Positions 16,547 to 24,530 of a stretch of DNA of 64,000 nt are shown in pieces. The DNA comes from Microbacterium sp. 70-16. GTDB lineage: Bacteria > Actinomycetota > Actinomycetes > Actinomycetales > Microbacteriaceae. The stretch covers positions 196,358-260,357 of the forward strand of contig NZ_MKTQ01000010.1 of NCBI RefSeq assembly GCF_001898315.1, read 5' to 3'. The translations under genes and the position numbers were made by a program. Numbering within the stretch: the first letter of the stretch is position 1; the number at the start of each line of letters is the position of its first letter. Below the pieces are notes generated by a model. The model ran no database searches and had not been told where the DNA came from. It saw only the letters and a list, made by a program, of their open reading frames with translations.

Positions 16547-17461
16547 TCAGGGCGTGACGACCACCTTGCCGGGGGCGTGCGAGCTCTCCAACGCAGTGAA
16601 GGCCGCGACGACCTCGTCGAGGGGGTAGGTCTCGGCGACCGGGTAGACGATCTCGCCCGCGGCGATCCGGCCCGCGAGCTTCTCGAGGTTCGCGGCTGTG
16701 CGCGCCGCGCGCTCGACGTTGTGTGCGCCGATCTCCTCGAGCGCGCCGTAGGCGGCGATCGCGACCATGCGGTCCGGCGCGACGCCGAGCGCGACACCCG
16801 CGTCGAGCGCGTCGCGGCCGTGGCAGTCGAACACCGCGGTCACCGTACCGAACGCCTGCAGGCGCGCCGCGAGGTCGTCGCCGTAGACGACCGGCTCGAC
16901 GCCGACCGACCGCAGCAGCTCGTGATTGCGCGCGCTCGCCGTGCCGATCACGCGGGCGCCGGCGTGCACCGCGAGCTGCGCCGCGACGAAGCCGACAGCG
17001 CCCGCGGCGCCTCCCACGAGCACCGTGTCGCCGGCTCCGACCGGCAGGGTCGCAAGCACCGACACCGCCGTCAGTCCGGCGACGTGCAGTCCGCCGGCGA
17101 CCTCAACGGGCAGTGTCGCGGGGCGACGGGCGAGGTCGGATGCCGCGGCGGTCACCCGCTCGGCGACTGCGCCGTTCGCGCGGCCCAGCACTTCATCGCC
17201 GACCGCGACGGGGGTGCCGTCGAAGTACACGGCGCCCGGGCCCGCGGCATCCACCGTCCCGGCGAAGTCGCCGCCGATGCGGCGCGGGAACGGCGCCTCC
17301 GACGGGATGAACCCGCTGCGCATCTTCGCGTCGAACGGGTTGAGGCCGGCGGCGTGCACGCGCACGCTCACCTTGCCGTCGCCCGGCGCGGCATCGGCCA
17401 CCTCTGCGAGGTAGAGGACCTCGGGTCCACCGGTCGTGTCGTACAGCGCTGCGCGGGTCAT
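16547..17461 (-). CDS. NADP-dependent quinone-oxidoreductase-like alcohol dehydrogenase
   Basis: A 304-residue MDR-superfamily protein: GroES-like N-terminal domain (AAGLNPFDAKMRSG) followed by a Rossmann domain with VGGAAGAVGFVAAQLA. The zinc-ligand cysteines of true alcohol dehydrogenases are absent, so it is of the quinone oxidoreductase (zeta-crystallin) type acting on quinones or enones. AGAGGAG precedes ATG 17461. It is the last gene of a minus-strand operon with the RpiB-like protein and the extradiol dioxygenase. Confidence 0.87.
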   Translation of the reverse strand: MTRAALYDTTGGPEVLYLAEVADAAPGDGKVSVRVHAAGLNPFDAKMRSGFIPSEAPFPRRIGGDFAGTVDAAGPGAVYFDGTPVAVGDEVLGRANGAVAERVTAAASDLARRPATLPVEVAGGLHVAGLTAVSVLATLPVGAGDTVLVGGAAGAVGFVAAQLAVHAGARVIGTASARNHELLRSVGVEPVVYGDDLAARLQAFGTVTAVFDCHGRDALDAGVALGVAPDRMVAIAAYGALEEIGAHNVERAARTAANLEKLAGRIAAGEIVYPVAETYPLDEVVAAFTALESSHAPGKVVVTP

Positions 17462-17511
17462 CCGAACTCCTCTGGTAATCTCCATCCAACCACCGGCCTG
17501 GCGGCCGGGGC

Positions 17512-18030
17512 CTACTCGTGCCGTACGGCGATCTGGTCGGGCTCGAGCTGGATCGCCCAGCCCTCGATCGTGCCGGCGTTCTCGAACTCCTCGATCTGCA
17601 GGATCTGCCGACCCCGTTCTACGGTCGCGGTCATGGATGCCGTGACGAACGCGTACACGCACAGCCACGCCGACTCCTCATACGCGATGCCCTCCAGCAC
17701 GAGGACGTTCGCGTCGACGACACCGCGGGCGTGCGCGGCCGCGCGCGGCGAGGTCGTCGTGATCGCCCGCGCGCCGTTGACCTTGTTGGCGGCGACGACG
17801 CCGGCGACCGCCTCGTCGACGACGAGCACGGCGAACGCGTCGGTGCCGGCATCCTGGTCGGTGACGACGGCCTGGCCGACGCGCACGGCGTAGATGGGGT
17901 AGTCATCGCCCGGGTCGAGCTGGTCGGCGCCGTGCCAGACGATGTCGAAGCCGGATGCCTCAGCACGTGACTGCAGCGCCCGGCCGAGCTCGTAGCCGCC
18001 GTGGTCGGCGGCGAAGTGGATGCGGGTCAT
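17512..18030 (-). CDS. RpiB/LacAB-family protein lacking the catalytic loop residues
   Basis: A 172-residue protein with the fold signature of ribose-5-phosphate isomerase B: IHFAADHGGYELG at the N terminus, DDYPIYA, and VVAANKVNGARA. In functional RpiB the loop before the AANK motif reads CGTGVGIS, carrying the catalytic Cys and the phosphate-binding glycines. Here it reads VDEAVAGV, so Cys and the GTG turn are missing. The protein has a long C-terminal tail (QILQIEEFENAG...). It probably no longer isomerises sugar phosphates and may act on, or bind, a pathway intermediate. Its place between a dioxygenase and a quinone oxidoreductase supports a catabolic rather than pentose-phosphate role. 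Confidence 0.8.
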   Translation of the reverse strand: MTRIHFAADHGGYELGRALQSRAEASGFDIVWHGADQLDPGDDYPIYAVRVGQAVVTDQDAGTDAFAVLVVDEAVAGVVAANKVNGARAITTTSPRAAAHARGVVDANVLVLEGIAYEESAWLCVYAFVTASMTATVERGRQILQIEEFENAGTIEGWAIQLEPDQIAVRHE

Positions 18031-18067
18031 GGTCTCGTCTCCTCGGGTAGCCGATGTCGGATGCCGG

Positions 18068-19003
18068 TCACACGGGAGGTGCGACGAACAGGCCCTTGTC
18101 GATGTCGTTGAACGACTCGCGGGCGACGAGCTCGCTCATCTCCTGCGCCGTGCCCCACTGGTCCTGCGTCGACAGGTGGCTGATGTCGTGCTTGTGCGCG
18201 ACCCACGAGTCGTCATCGACCATCGCGAGCTCGGTCGTGTACTCGATCGTGTTGCCGGCCGGGTCGAGGAAGTACGCGAACGTGTTGTCGCCCGCGTTGT
18301 GGCGGCCCGGGCCCCAGATCATGCGGGTGCCCGCGCGCAGGATCTTGCCCGCGCCGCGCATCCACTCTTCGATGCCGCGCATCTCGAACGACAGGTGGTG
18401 CAGCGAGTGGTGCGGGCCCATCGCGACGGCGATCGAGTGGTGGTTCGAGTTGCAGCGCAGGAAGTGCATCATGTCGGTGCCGTCGGGCCGCACGAGCGAG
18501 TCGGAGATCGTGAAGTCGAGGTGGTCGATGTACCACTGCGCCGTGCGGTTCAGATCGGCCGAGTTGAACACCATGTGCGACAGCTTCACGGGGATCGGCT
18601 CGCGTTCGCGGATCTTGCGCGCCTCGCGCGTCTCGAACCCGGTCGCGAACTCGAGCACGCGCCCGTCGCCGTCGAACACGCGGAACCCGTACCCGCCGCT
18701 GAACCCCGTGAGCGCCTGCGGCTCGTGCACGAACTGCACGTCCTCGGCGTGCAGCTTCGCGGCGAGCGCGTCGACGTCAGCACGGCTGGCGACGGCGAAG
18801 CCGGCGAGATCGACACGCTTGTCATCGCGGCGCAGCCGCAGGATGAACGGCTCGGTCGAGCCCTCCGCCGCGAGGTAGGACAGGCCGTCCTCGGCGTGCA
18901 CTTCGGTCAGGCCCCAGTGCTTCACGAAGAAGTCCCGCTCCTGCTCGAAGTTCGGCACGGCCAGTGCGCCGTATCGCAGATGGGAGACGAGTCGCTCAGT
19001 CAT
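18068..19003 (-). CDS. VOC-fold extradiol ring-cleavage dioxygenase
   Basis: A 311-residue two-domain VOC protein of the type I extradiol dioxygenase group (catechol 2,3-dioxygenase/BphC-like). The Fe(II) 2-His-1-carboxylate ligands are visible as His143 (LSHMVF), His203 (LHHLSFE) and Glu254 (NTIEYTTEL). The length fits the two-domain enzymes (about 290-310). Two consecutive ATGs lie at 19006 and 19003; GAAAGG stands 7 nt before the second, giving MTERLVSHLRYG. It is first in the operon with the RpiB-like and quinone-oxidoreductase genes and divergent from a LysR gene. It is the strongest evidence that the island opens an aromatic ring by meta cleavage. Confidence 0.9.
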   Translation of the reverse strand: MTERLVSHLRYGALAVPNFEQERDFFVKHWGLTEVHAEDGLSYLAAEGSTEPFILRLRRDDKRVDLAGFAVASRADVDALAAKLHAEDVQFVHEPQALTGFSGGYGFRVFDGDGRVLEFATGFETREARKIREREPIPVKLSHMVFNSADLNRTAQWYIDHLDFTISDSLVRPDGTDMMHFLRCNSNHHSIAVAMGPHHSLHHLSFEMRGIEEWMRGAGKILRAGTRMIWGPGRHNAGDNTFAYFLDPAGNTIEYTTELAMVDDDSWVAHKHDISHLSTQDQWGTAQEMSELVARESFNDIDKGLFVAPPV

Positions 19004-19090
19004 CATCGACCTTTCGTAGAGAGCCACGCACAGAGTGCGACGTGTCGAGAGTAGGTCGACTGGCGTCCGGTCGGCCATGGCCGGGCCGGA

Positions 19091-19096
19091 TACCAT
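19091..19096 (+). promoter_or_regulatory. -10 box TACCAT for a leaderless LysR transcript
   Basis: TACCAT, then GCATCT, then GTG at 19103, with no Shine-Dalgarno. It overlaps ATACCATGCAT (19090-19100), a relative of the proposed LysR operator, so autoregulation is possible. Confidence 0.45.
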
Positions 19097-19102
19097 GCAT
19101 CT

Positions 19103-20020
19103 GTGGCCACCGGCGATCCCGATCTGAATCTGCTCGTGGCCCTGCGCGCCCTCCTCGAAGAGGCCAACGTGACGCGCGCCGGCGAGCGCATCGGGCTCGG
19201 CCAGTCGACGATGTCGGCGGCGCTGTCGCGCCTCCGCGTGCTGTTCCAGGACGAGCTGCTCGTGCGCGTCGGCCGCGATTACGCCCTCACGCCGCTCGCG
19301 CATCAGCTGCTGCCGCAGGTGCAGCTGACGCTGCCGCTGGTCGCGCAGGCACTGGGGCAGCAGCCCGAGTTCGACCCCGCGACCTCGACGCGCGCGTTCG
19401 GACTGCAGCTGTCGGACTTCGGCGCGATCGAGCTGCGGCCGCTGTTCACCCTCGCGCAGGCGGCGGCGCCAGGCATCCGCTTCGACTATCTGCGGTTGCC
19501 GAATGAACCGACGGATGCCGCGCACGATCTCCTCGCGCACGACTTCATCGTCGCGGCGCCCGGCATCGGGATCGACGCCGACAGCATGGAGCTGTTCCGC
19601 GACGACTACGTCGTCATCGCCGATCAGGGCCACCCCGGCATCCGGGACGGTGAGATCTCGCTCGACGCGTTCCTGGCGAGCCCTTACATCCGGTGCGACT
19701 TCGGCCGCGCACACGTGACACCCGTCGAGCGGTCGCTGCACGAGCTCGACCTGCACCCGCGCACGCGCGTGACGACCTCGACGCTGCTGTCGATCCCCCT
19801 GATCGTGCGGGGCACCGAACTGGTGGGACTCGTGCCGAGCCGGCTCGTGCAGCGCAGCGGCGGCGTCACCGGCACGGTCGCGCTACCGACGCCGTTCCCG
19901 AAGGTCGAGCTGATCCAGCGGATGTGGTGGCACCCCGCGCACGCCCACGACGACGGGCACACCTGGCTGCGCGGGCTCGTCGCCGAGCTGATCTCCGCGG
20001 GCGCCTTCGCCGCACGCTGA
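19103..20020 (+). CDS. LysR-family transcriptional regulator
   Basis: A 305-residue LysR regulator with an N-terminal HTH (NVTRAGERIGLGQSTMSAAL) and an effector domain. It is a close paralogue of the LysR at 5441-6340, sharing ALLEEAN, LRVxFxDELLVRVGRDY and the closing WWHPxHxxDxxHTW. It sits between the divergent dioxygenase operon and the codirectional monooxygenase operon and probably controls both. The GTG start directly follows a -10-like box. Confidence 0.9.
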   Translation: MATGDPDLNLLVALRALLEEANVTRAGERIGLGQSTMSAALSRLRVLFQDELLVRVGRDYALTPLAHQLLPQVQLTLPLVAQALGQQPEFDPATSTRAFGLQLSDFGAIELRPLFTLAQAAAPGIRFDYLRLPNEPTDAAHDLLAHDFIVAAPGIGIDADSMELFRDDYVVIADQGHPGIRDGEISLDAFLASPYIRCDFGRAHVTPVERSLHELDLHPRTRVTTSTLLSIPLIVRGTELVGLVPSRLVQRSGGVTGTVALPTPFPKVELIQRMWWHPAHAHDDGHTWLRGLVAELISAGAFAAR

Positions 20021-20118
20021 TATGAGGTATGGCGTACGGCCGGTGGTGCGGCCGCGCGCGGACGCATAGCTTCGTCGGCAGGGAGCGATGACGCGCCCCG
20101 CAGAAACAGGAGACGAAG

Positions 20119-21246
20119 ATGTCCGTTCGCAATGTCCTCATCGTCGGCGGAGGATTCACCGGCCTGACCACGGCGATCGCCCTCGCGCAGCGCGGCATCC
20201 AGGTCACGCTCGTCGAGAAGGTATCGGCGTGGGCCCGCGTCGGCCACGGCCTGACGATCCAGGGCAACGCCCTGCGGGTGTTCGCGCAGATCGGCGTCAT
20301 CGACGACGTGCTCGCGGTCGGCCAGGCCGAGAACGGCGTGCGGCTGACGCTCGCCAACGGAGCCCTGCTCTCTGAGATGCAGACCCCGCGCACGGGCGGC
20401 GACGACCTGCCCGCGACGATCGGCGCACTGCGCCCCGACCTGCACGAGATCCTCGTCGCGAAGGCCGAGGCGCTCGGCGTCGAGATCCGCCTCGGACTCG
20501 AGCTGACCGCGTTCGAGACGCACGGCGACACCGCGACCTCGACGCTGTCGGACGGGCGGGTCGAGACGTGGGACCTCATCGTCGTCGCGGAGGGCATCAA
20601 GAGTCAGACGCGCGCGAAGCTCGGCATCACGGAAGACCGCGCCCCGAGCGGGCTCGGCATCTGGCGCGCGGTGACCTCGCGCCTGCCCGACATGAACGGC
20701 GGCATCGCGTTCCCGATGGCAGACGACGGCGGCGCCTACAAGGTCGGGTACACGCCGGTCAGCGCCGACCAGTGCTACATCTTCGTGCTGTGCCGACCGC
20801 GGCGCGTCGACAACGGTCTGGAAGGGTGGCAAGAGGTGCGTCGCCTGATGGCGAACTTCCACGGCGAGTACGACTACCTGCGCGAGTCGATTGACGCCGA
20901 CACATTCCTCAACTTCCAGGAGATCGAGTGGATCTTCGTCGAGGGCCCGTGGCACTCGGGCCGCGTCGTCGCGCTCGGCGAAGCCGTGCACGCCGTGCCG
21001 CCGCTCATCGCGCAGGGCGCGGCACAGTGCCTCGAGGATGCCGTGCTGTTCGCCGAGTACGTCGCCTCGGACGGCGACCTCGAAGAGCAGCTCGCCGCGT
21101 TCTACGCGCGCCGCATCCCGCGGATCAAGGGCGTTGTGGATGCCTCGTTGCAGCTCGCGCAGTGGGAGCAGAACCCCGGCACACCCGACGCCGACCCCGG
21201 CCGCGTCATGGGTGAGGCCCTCGCAGCACTGGTGCCGGCGCCGTGA
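20119..21246 (+). CDS. FAD-dependent aromatic monooxygenase
   Basis: A 375-residue flavoprotein hydroxylase of the p-hydroxybenzoate-hydroxylase fold. The N-terminal ADP-binding motif reads VGGGFTGL (9-16) and is followed by LVEKVSAW. The second FAD motif, normally GDAAH, reads GEAVHAVPP with Glu288 replacing the usual Asp. AGGAG precedes the ATG. It is the first gene of a tightly overlapping operon (monooxygenase, cupin, VOC, SDR). Its likely job is ring hydroxylation before the extradiol cleavage. Relatives include 2,6-dihydroxypyridine 3-hydroxylase and salicylate-hydroxylase-type enzymes; I cannot choose between them. Confidence 0.87.
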   Translation: MSVRNVLIVGGGFTGLTTAIALAQRGIQVTLVEKVSAWARVGHGLTIQGNALRVFAQIGVIDDVLAVGQAENGVRLTLANGALLSEMQTPRTGGDDLPATIGALRPDLHEILVAKAEALGVEIRLGLELTAFETHGDTATSTLSDGRVETWDLIVVAEGIKSQTRAKLGITEDRAPSGLGIWRAVTSRLPDMNGGIAFPMADDGGAYKVGYTPVSADQCYIFVLCRPRRVDNGLEGWQEVRRLMANFHGEYDYLRESIDADTFLNFQEIEWIFVEGPWHSGRVVALGEAVHAVPPLIAQGAAQCLEDAVLFAEYVASDGDLEEQLAAFYARRIPRIKGVVDASLQLAQWEQNPGTPDADPGRVMGEALAALVPAP

Positions 21247-21812
21247 CCGGGTTCCGCATCCCCCGGCGGATCGTCACGGGCCACGACTCCGCGGGAGTGT
21301 CGGTCGTCGTCAGTGACGCGCCCGTGCCGGTCAGCCGTGAGCTGCCCGAAGACGGCGTCGCGTTCCACGAAGTGTGGATGACCGACACCGTGCCCGCACT
21401 CATCCGCGCCGGCGCCGAGGACCCGACGGTGGGCGCCCTCACGGTGCCGCCGCCGAGTCACGGTACCCGCATCCGCATCAACGAGTTCCTCCCCGGACAC
21501 CTCGATCGCGCGGGGCGTCAGTCGCCCGTGCACCGCACCGAGTCGATCGACTACGGCGTCGTGCTCGAGGGCGAGATCACGCTGCTGCTCGACGACAGCG
21601 AGGTCACGGCGCACGCGGGTGACATCGTCATCCAGCGCGGCACCGACCACGCGTGGGCCAACCGCGGCGACCGCATCGCGCGCGTCGCGTTCATCCTCGT
21701 CGGCGGCGAGTACGGCGCCGACGTGCTGGGTGTGCTGCCGGACGGCGTGCGCGAATCACTCATGACGCACGGGCCGCGCGACGGCGCGCACGCGAGGGAG
21801 GCATCCGAATGA
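21243..21812 (+). CDS. Cupin-domain protein
   Basis: A 189-residue single-cupin protein. The cupin core runs from SPVHRTESIDYGVVLEGEI (H and E of motif 1, with the spacing seen in DUF861/ARD-like cupins) to AGDIVIQRGTDHAW (motif 2 with His). The N-terminal half is a separate beta-rich segment. The GTG start overlaps the monooxygenase stop (GTGA). It could be a metal-dependent isomerase/dioxygenase step or a ligand-binding accessory; cupins in ring-cleavage clusters do both. Confidence 0.82.
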   Translation: MTGFRIPRRIVTGHDSAGVSVVVSDAPVPVSRELPEDGVAFHEVWMTDTVPALIRAGAEDPTVGALTVPPPSHGTRIRINEFLPGHLDRAGRQSPVHRTESIDYGVVLEGEITLLLDDSEVTAHAGDIVIQRGTDHAWANRGDRIARVAFILVGGEYGADVLGVLPDGVRESLMTHGPRDGAHAREASE

Positions 21813-22243
21813 CGGCACTCGACCACGTCGGCCTGTCGGTCGGCGATCTTGACGCACAGGCCGCCTGGTACTCGCGCGCGCTCGGGCTCGAGCAGCTCGA
21901 GCCCGGCGGCATCCCCGCGGTGGGCCTGCGCGTCGTCTTCCTCGTCGACCCCGACGAGGGCTGGGCGATCGAGCTGCTCAACCGCCCCGGTTCGCAGCCG
22001 AAGCCGCGCGCCGCGAGCGCGCCCGAGCACGTCCTGAGCCAGGGCTTCGGGCACATCTGCCTGCGCGTCACCGACGTCGACGCCACCTTCGCGGGCCTGA
22101 TCGCGCACGGCGCGACAGAGATCATGCCGCCCGGCGAATCGCCCGTGTCGGGCGTGCGGATGGCGTTCGTCGCAGACCCCGAGGGCAACTTCATCGAGAT
22201 GCTCGACCGGCCCGGTCCCCCCGGAACGGCGGTGGCCTCGTGA
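21809..22243 (+). CDS. VOC (glyoxalase/dioxygenase superfamily) protein
   Basis: A 144-residue single VOC module: ALDHVGLSVGDLDAQAAWY (first metal His), FGHICLRVTDVDATF (second His) and DPEGNFIEMLD (Glu ligand). All three metal ligands are present, consistent with a small glyoxalase, epimerase or fosfomycin-resistance-like fold, used here for a pathway step. The ATG overlaps the cupin stop (ATGA). Confidence 0.85.
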   Translation: MTALDHVGLSVGDLDAQAAWYSRALGLEQLEPGGIPAVGLRVVFLVDPDEGWAIELLNRPGSQPKPRAASAPEHVLSQGFGHICLRVTDVDATFAGLIAHGATEIMPPGESPVSGVRMAFVADPEGNFIEMLDRPGPPGTAVAS

Positions 22244-23034
22244 GTGGCATCCAACTGCCCGGCATCGCGGGCAACCTCTTCGTCGTGACGGGAGCGGCCG
22301 GCGGCCAGGGCGCGAAAGAGGCGCTGCTGCTCGCGGCGCAGGGCGCCGAGGTCTACGCGCTCGACGTGCGGGCGGATGCCCCGGAGCTGCTCGCCGCGGC
22401 ATCTGCCCTGCCCGGTTCGGTGGTCTACCGGCAGCTCGACGTGTCAGACGAGGATGCCTGGGCGACCTTCACCGCAGAGCTCGGCGGCCGCACGGTCAAG
22501 GGCCTCGTCAACAACGCGGGTGTCACGCAGCGCACGCGCATCGGCGATGTCGTCCGCGCCGATTGGGACCGCGTGCTCGCGATCAACGTGACCGGTCCGA
22601 TGCTCGCGACGCAGGCGCTGCTGCCGCTGCTCGGCGAGGGCTCGTCGATCGTCAACATCGGGTCGGCGGCGGCCGTCACGGGTCACTACACGGCCGCGTA
22701 CACCGCCAGCAAGTGGGCGCTGCGGGGGCTCTCGCACTCGTGCGCGACCGAGCTCGGGCCCCGGGGCATCCGCGTGAACCTCGTGCACCCCGGCTACATC
22801 CACACCGAGATGACGGCGTCGGCGCCGGCGGCCTTCCTCGCCGCGAACGAGGCCGTCTCGCCGCTGCACCGCGGCGGACAGCCGGAAGAGGTCGCGAGCG
22901 TCGTCGTGTTCCTGCTGTCGGATGCCGCGTCGTACGTCACGGGCGCCGAGGTCGGCGTCGACGGCGGCCAGCTGCTCTCCGGCGTCTCGACCTTCCTCTC
23001 GGACGCCGTGCGCGTCCCGCAACCCGGTCGTTGA
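22240..23034 (+). CDS. Short-chain dehydrogenase/reductase (SDR)
   Basis: A 264-residue classical SDR with TGAAGGQG near residue 17, NNAG, Ser in NIGSAAAV and YTASK as the catalytic Tyr/Lys. The GTG start overlaps the VOC stop. The last codons and the stop codon lie within a copy of the GGTCGTTGAGCGAGG repeat (23024-23070), so the natural C terminus may have been altered by repeat insertion. It acts as the dehydrogenase of the monooxygenase operon; the substrate is unknown. Confidence 0.88.
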   Translation: MSGIQLPGIAGNLFVVTGAAGGQGAKEALLLAAQGAEVYALDVRADAPELLAAASALPGSVVYRQLDVSDEDAWATFTAELGGRTVKGLVNNAGVTQRTRIGDVVRADWDRVLAINVTGPMLATQALLPLLGEGSSIVNIGSAAAVTGHYTAAYTASKWALRGLSHSCATELGPRGIRVNLVHPGYIHTEMTASAPAAFLAANEAVSPLHRGGQPEEVASVVVFLLSDAASYVTGAEVGVDGGQLLSGVSTFLSDAVRVPQPGR

Positions 23035-23070
23035 GCGAGGCGCGAAGCGCCGAGACGAAACGTCCCGACC
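23024..23070. repeat. GTTGAGCGAG...GACGAAACG dispersed repeat overlapping the SDR stop
   Basis: CCGGTCGTTGAGCGAGG followed by CGCGAAGCGCCGAGACG AAACGTCCCG; the TGA of the SDR gene is the TGA of GTTGAGC. A close relative lies inside treY (38089-38130). The inner part (CGCGAAGCGC) is self-complementary. Confidence 0.75.
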
Positions 23071-23084
23071 TCTTAGGAGATCCC

Positions 23085-24263
23085 ATGTACATGTACTTCC
23101 CGACCAACTACGTCTGGAGCATGGCGGTCGTCGCCTCGCTCAACAACGGCGGGTTCATCGACGACGTGCACAAGGCATCGCTGCCGGTGCTCGAGGCCTC
23201 GAAGAACGGCGACGACGTCGGCACCGAGCTGCTGTACGCGTCGTGGCAGGCCGTCGCCGACCGCCTGCTCGCGGCGGCGGAAGAGGCCGAGGCGCGCGGC
23301 TGGCGGCGCGGCGCGGGCGACAAGTACTACCGCGCGGCGCTGTACACCTCGCAGGCCGAGCGCCTGCAGTCGCCCAAGTGGGAGGGCCGCAAGGCGGCCT
23401 ACCAGAAGTCGATCGACCTGCTGCTCAAGCACGTCGAGCTCTCGGACGTGCCGCTGTCGACCGTCGACATCCCGTACGCGGGTGACGACGCTCCCGCGGG
23501 GTCGGCCCTGCCGGGCTACTTCTACCGCGCGCCGGGCGACGGCCCGCATCCGCTCATCGTCATGTGGAACGGGCTCGATTCGACGAAGGAGATGATGTAC
23601 ACCTCGGGCTTCCCGCAGCAGCTCGCGGCCCGCGGCATCTCGACGCTCATGATGGACCCACCCGGATCGGGCGAAGCGCTGCGCATGCGCGACCTGCACG
23701 CGCGGTTCGACACCGAGGTGTGGGCGGCGTCGACGCTCGACTGGATCGAGGCCCACGCCGACGAGCTGGGCGTGGATGCCGCGAGGGTGGGGCTCGTAGG
23801 CTGGTCGCTCGGCGGGTACTACGTGCCGCGCGCGGCGGCATTCGAGAAGCGCATTGCGCTCGCCGTCGCGTGGGGCGCGAACTACGACTGGGCTGCTGTG
23901 CAGGAGGCGCGGCGGCGCCGCGAGGGCGAGAACCCCGTGCCGCACTACTGGGATCACGTGCACTGGGTGTTCGGCGCGAAGGACGACGCCGACTTCCTGG
24001 AGAAGACCAAGAACATGCGCCTGGAGGGTGTCGTCGACAAGATCACGGTGCCGTTCCTCGTGACCCACGGCGAGGGCGACCGGCAGATCCCCGTGAAGTA
24101 CGCGCACGACGAGTACGACGCGGCCGTCAACTCGCCCAAGCGCGAGCTGCGCATCTTCACGCAGGAGGAGGGCGGCGCTGAGCACATCGGCATCGACAAC
24201 ATGGCCTACGTCGGCGAGTTCACCGCCGACTGGATCGCGGAGACCTTCGCCGAGCTCGCGTGA
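23085..24263 (+). CDS. Alpha/beta hydrolase resembling 2,6-dihydroxypseudooxynicotine hydrolase
   Basis: A 392-residue protein with a helical N-terminal cap of about 130 residues and a C-terminal alpha/beta-hydrolase domain. The nucleophile is Ser241 in GWSLGGYY; a plausible acid lies near THGEGDRQIP and a His in GGAEHIGID. The long N-terminal domain plus the VMWNGLDSTKEMMY segment are typical of the C-C-bond hydrolase family that contains 2,6-dihydroxypseudooxynicotine hydrolase of nicotine-degrading Arthrobacter. AGGAGA precedes the ATG. It follows the SDR by 50 bp and probably ends the operon. It suggests a side-chain-bearing dihydroxy(hetero)aromatic substrate for the island (inference). 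Confidence 0.82.
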   Translation: MYMYFPTNYVWSMAVVASLNNGGFIDDVHKASLPVLEASKNGDDVGTELLYASWQAVADRLLAAAEEAEARGWRRGAGDKYYRAALYTSQAERLQSPKWEGRKAAYQKSIDLLLKHVELSDVPLSTVDIPYAGDDAPAGSALPGYFYRAPGDGPHPLIVMWNGLDSTKEMMYTSGFPQQLAARGISTLMMDPPGSGEALRMRDLHARFDTEVWAASTLDWIEAHADELGVDAARVGLVGWSLGGYYVPRAAAFEKRIALAVAWGANYDWAAVQEARRRREGENPVPHYWDHVHWVFGAKDDADFLEKTKNMRLEGVVDKITVPFLVTHGEGDRQIPVKYAHDEYDAAVNSPKRELRIFTQEEGGAEHIGIDNMAYVGEFTADWIAETFAELA

Positions 24264-24267
24264 GGCA

Positions 24268-24302
24268 TCGACATGCATACTGCATGCGCGTAGCATCATT
24301 GC
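24268..24302 (+). promoter_or_regulatory. Promoter with embedded operator for the toxin-antitoxin operon
   Basis: TCGACA (24268-24273), 17 nt, then TAGCAT (24291-24296) and 6 nt to the ATG: a near-consensus sigma70 promoter giving a leaderless transcript. The spacer contains ATGCATACTGCATGC, a dyad made of TGCAT half-sites placed between -35 and -10, where an antitoxin-toxin complex would block RNA polymerase. Confidence 0.6.
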
Positions 24303-24530
24303 ATGTCCACGTTGCAGGTCCGGGACGTCCCCGAAGGAACGCATCGCACGCTGAAGGCGCGCGCCGCGGCAGAGGGACGGAGCCTGTCGGACTACGTCCT
24401 CGAGATCCTTGAGCGTGAGGCGCAGCATCCGACACTCCAGGAGCTGCTCGACCGGGTGCGTGCACGCGGCGAGGTCGACCTCGGAGATCGTGCGACGGAG
24501 ATCCTGCGGACAGACCGCGACGCCGCATGA
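24303..24530 (+). CDS. FitA-like ribbon-helix-helix antitoxin
   Basis: A 75-residue protein starting STLQVRDVPEGTHRTLKARAAAEGRSLSDYVLEIL, the N-terminal ribbon-helix-helix DNA-binding pattern of FitA/VapB-type antitoxins. The C-terminal half (LLDRVRARGEVDLGD) would wrap the toxin. It overlaps the toxin start by 4 nt (ATGA). It is probably autorepressed through the TGCAT dyad in its promoter. Confidence 0.88.
   Translation: MSTLQVRDVPEGTHRTLKARAAAEGRSLSDYVLEILEREAQHPTLQELLDRVRARGEVDLGDRATEILRTDRDAA

Noticed and set aside
22563..23084. Extension of the alpha/beta hydrolase frame upstream of 23085
   Set aside because: The upstream part is an off-frame shadow of the SDR gene plus a dispersed repeat; AGGAGA directly precedes ATG 23085.
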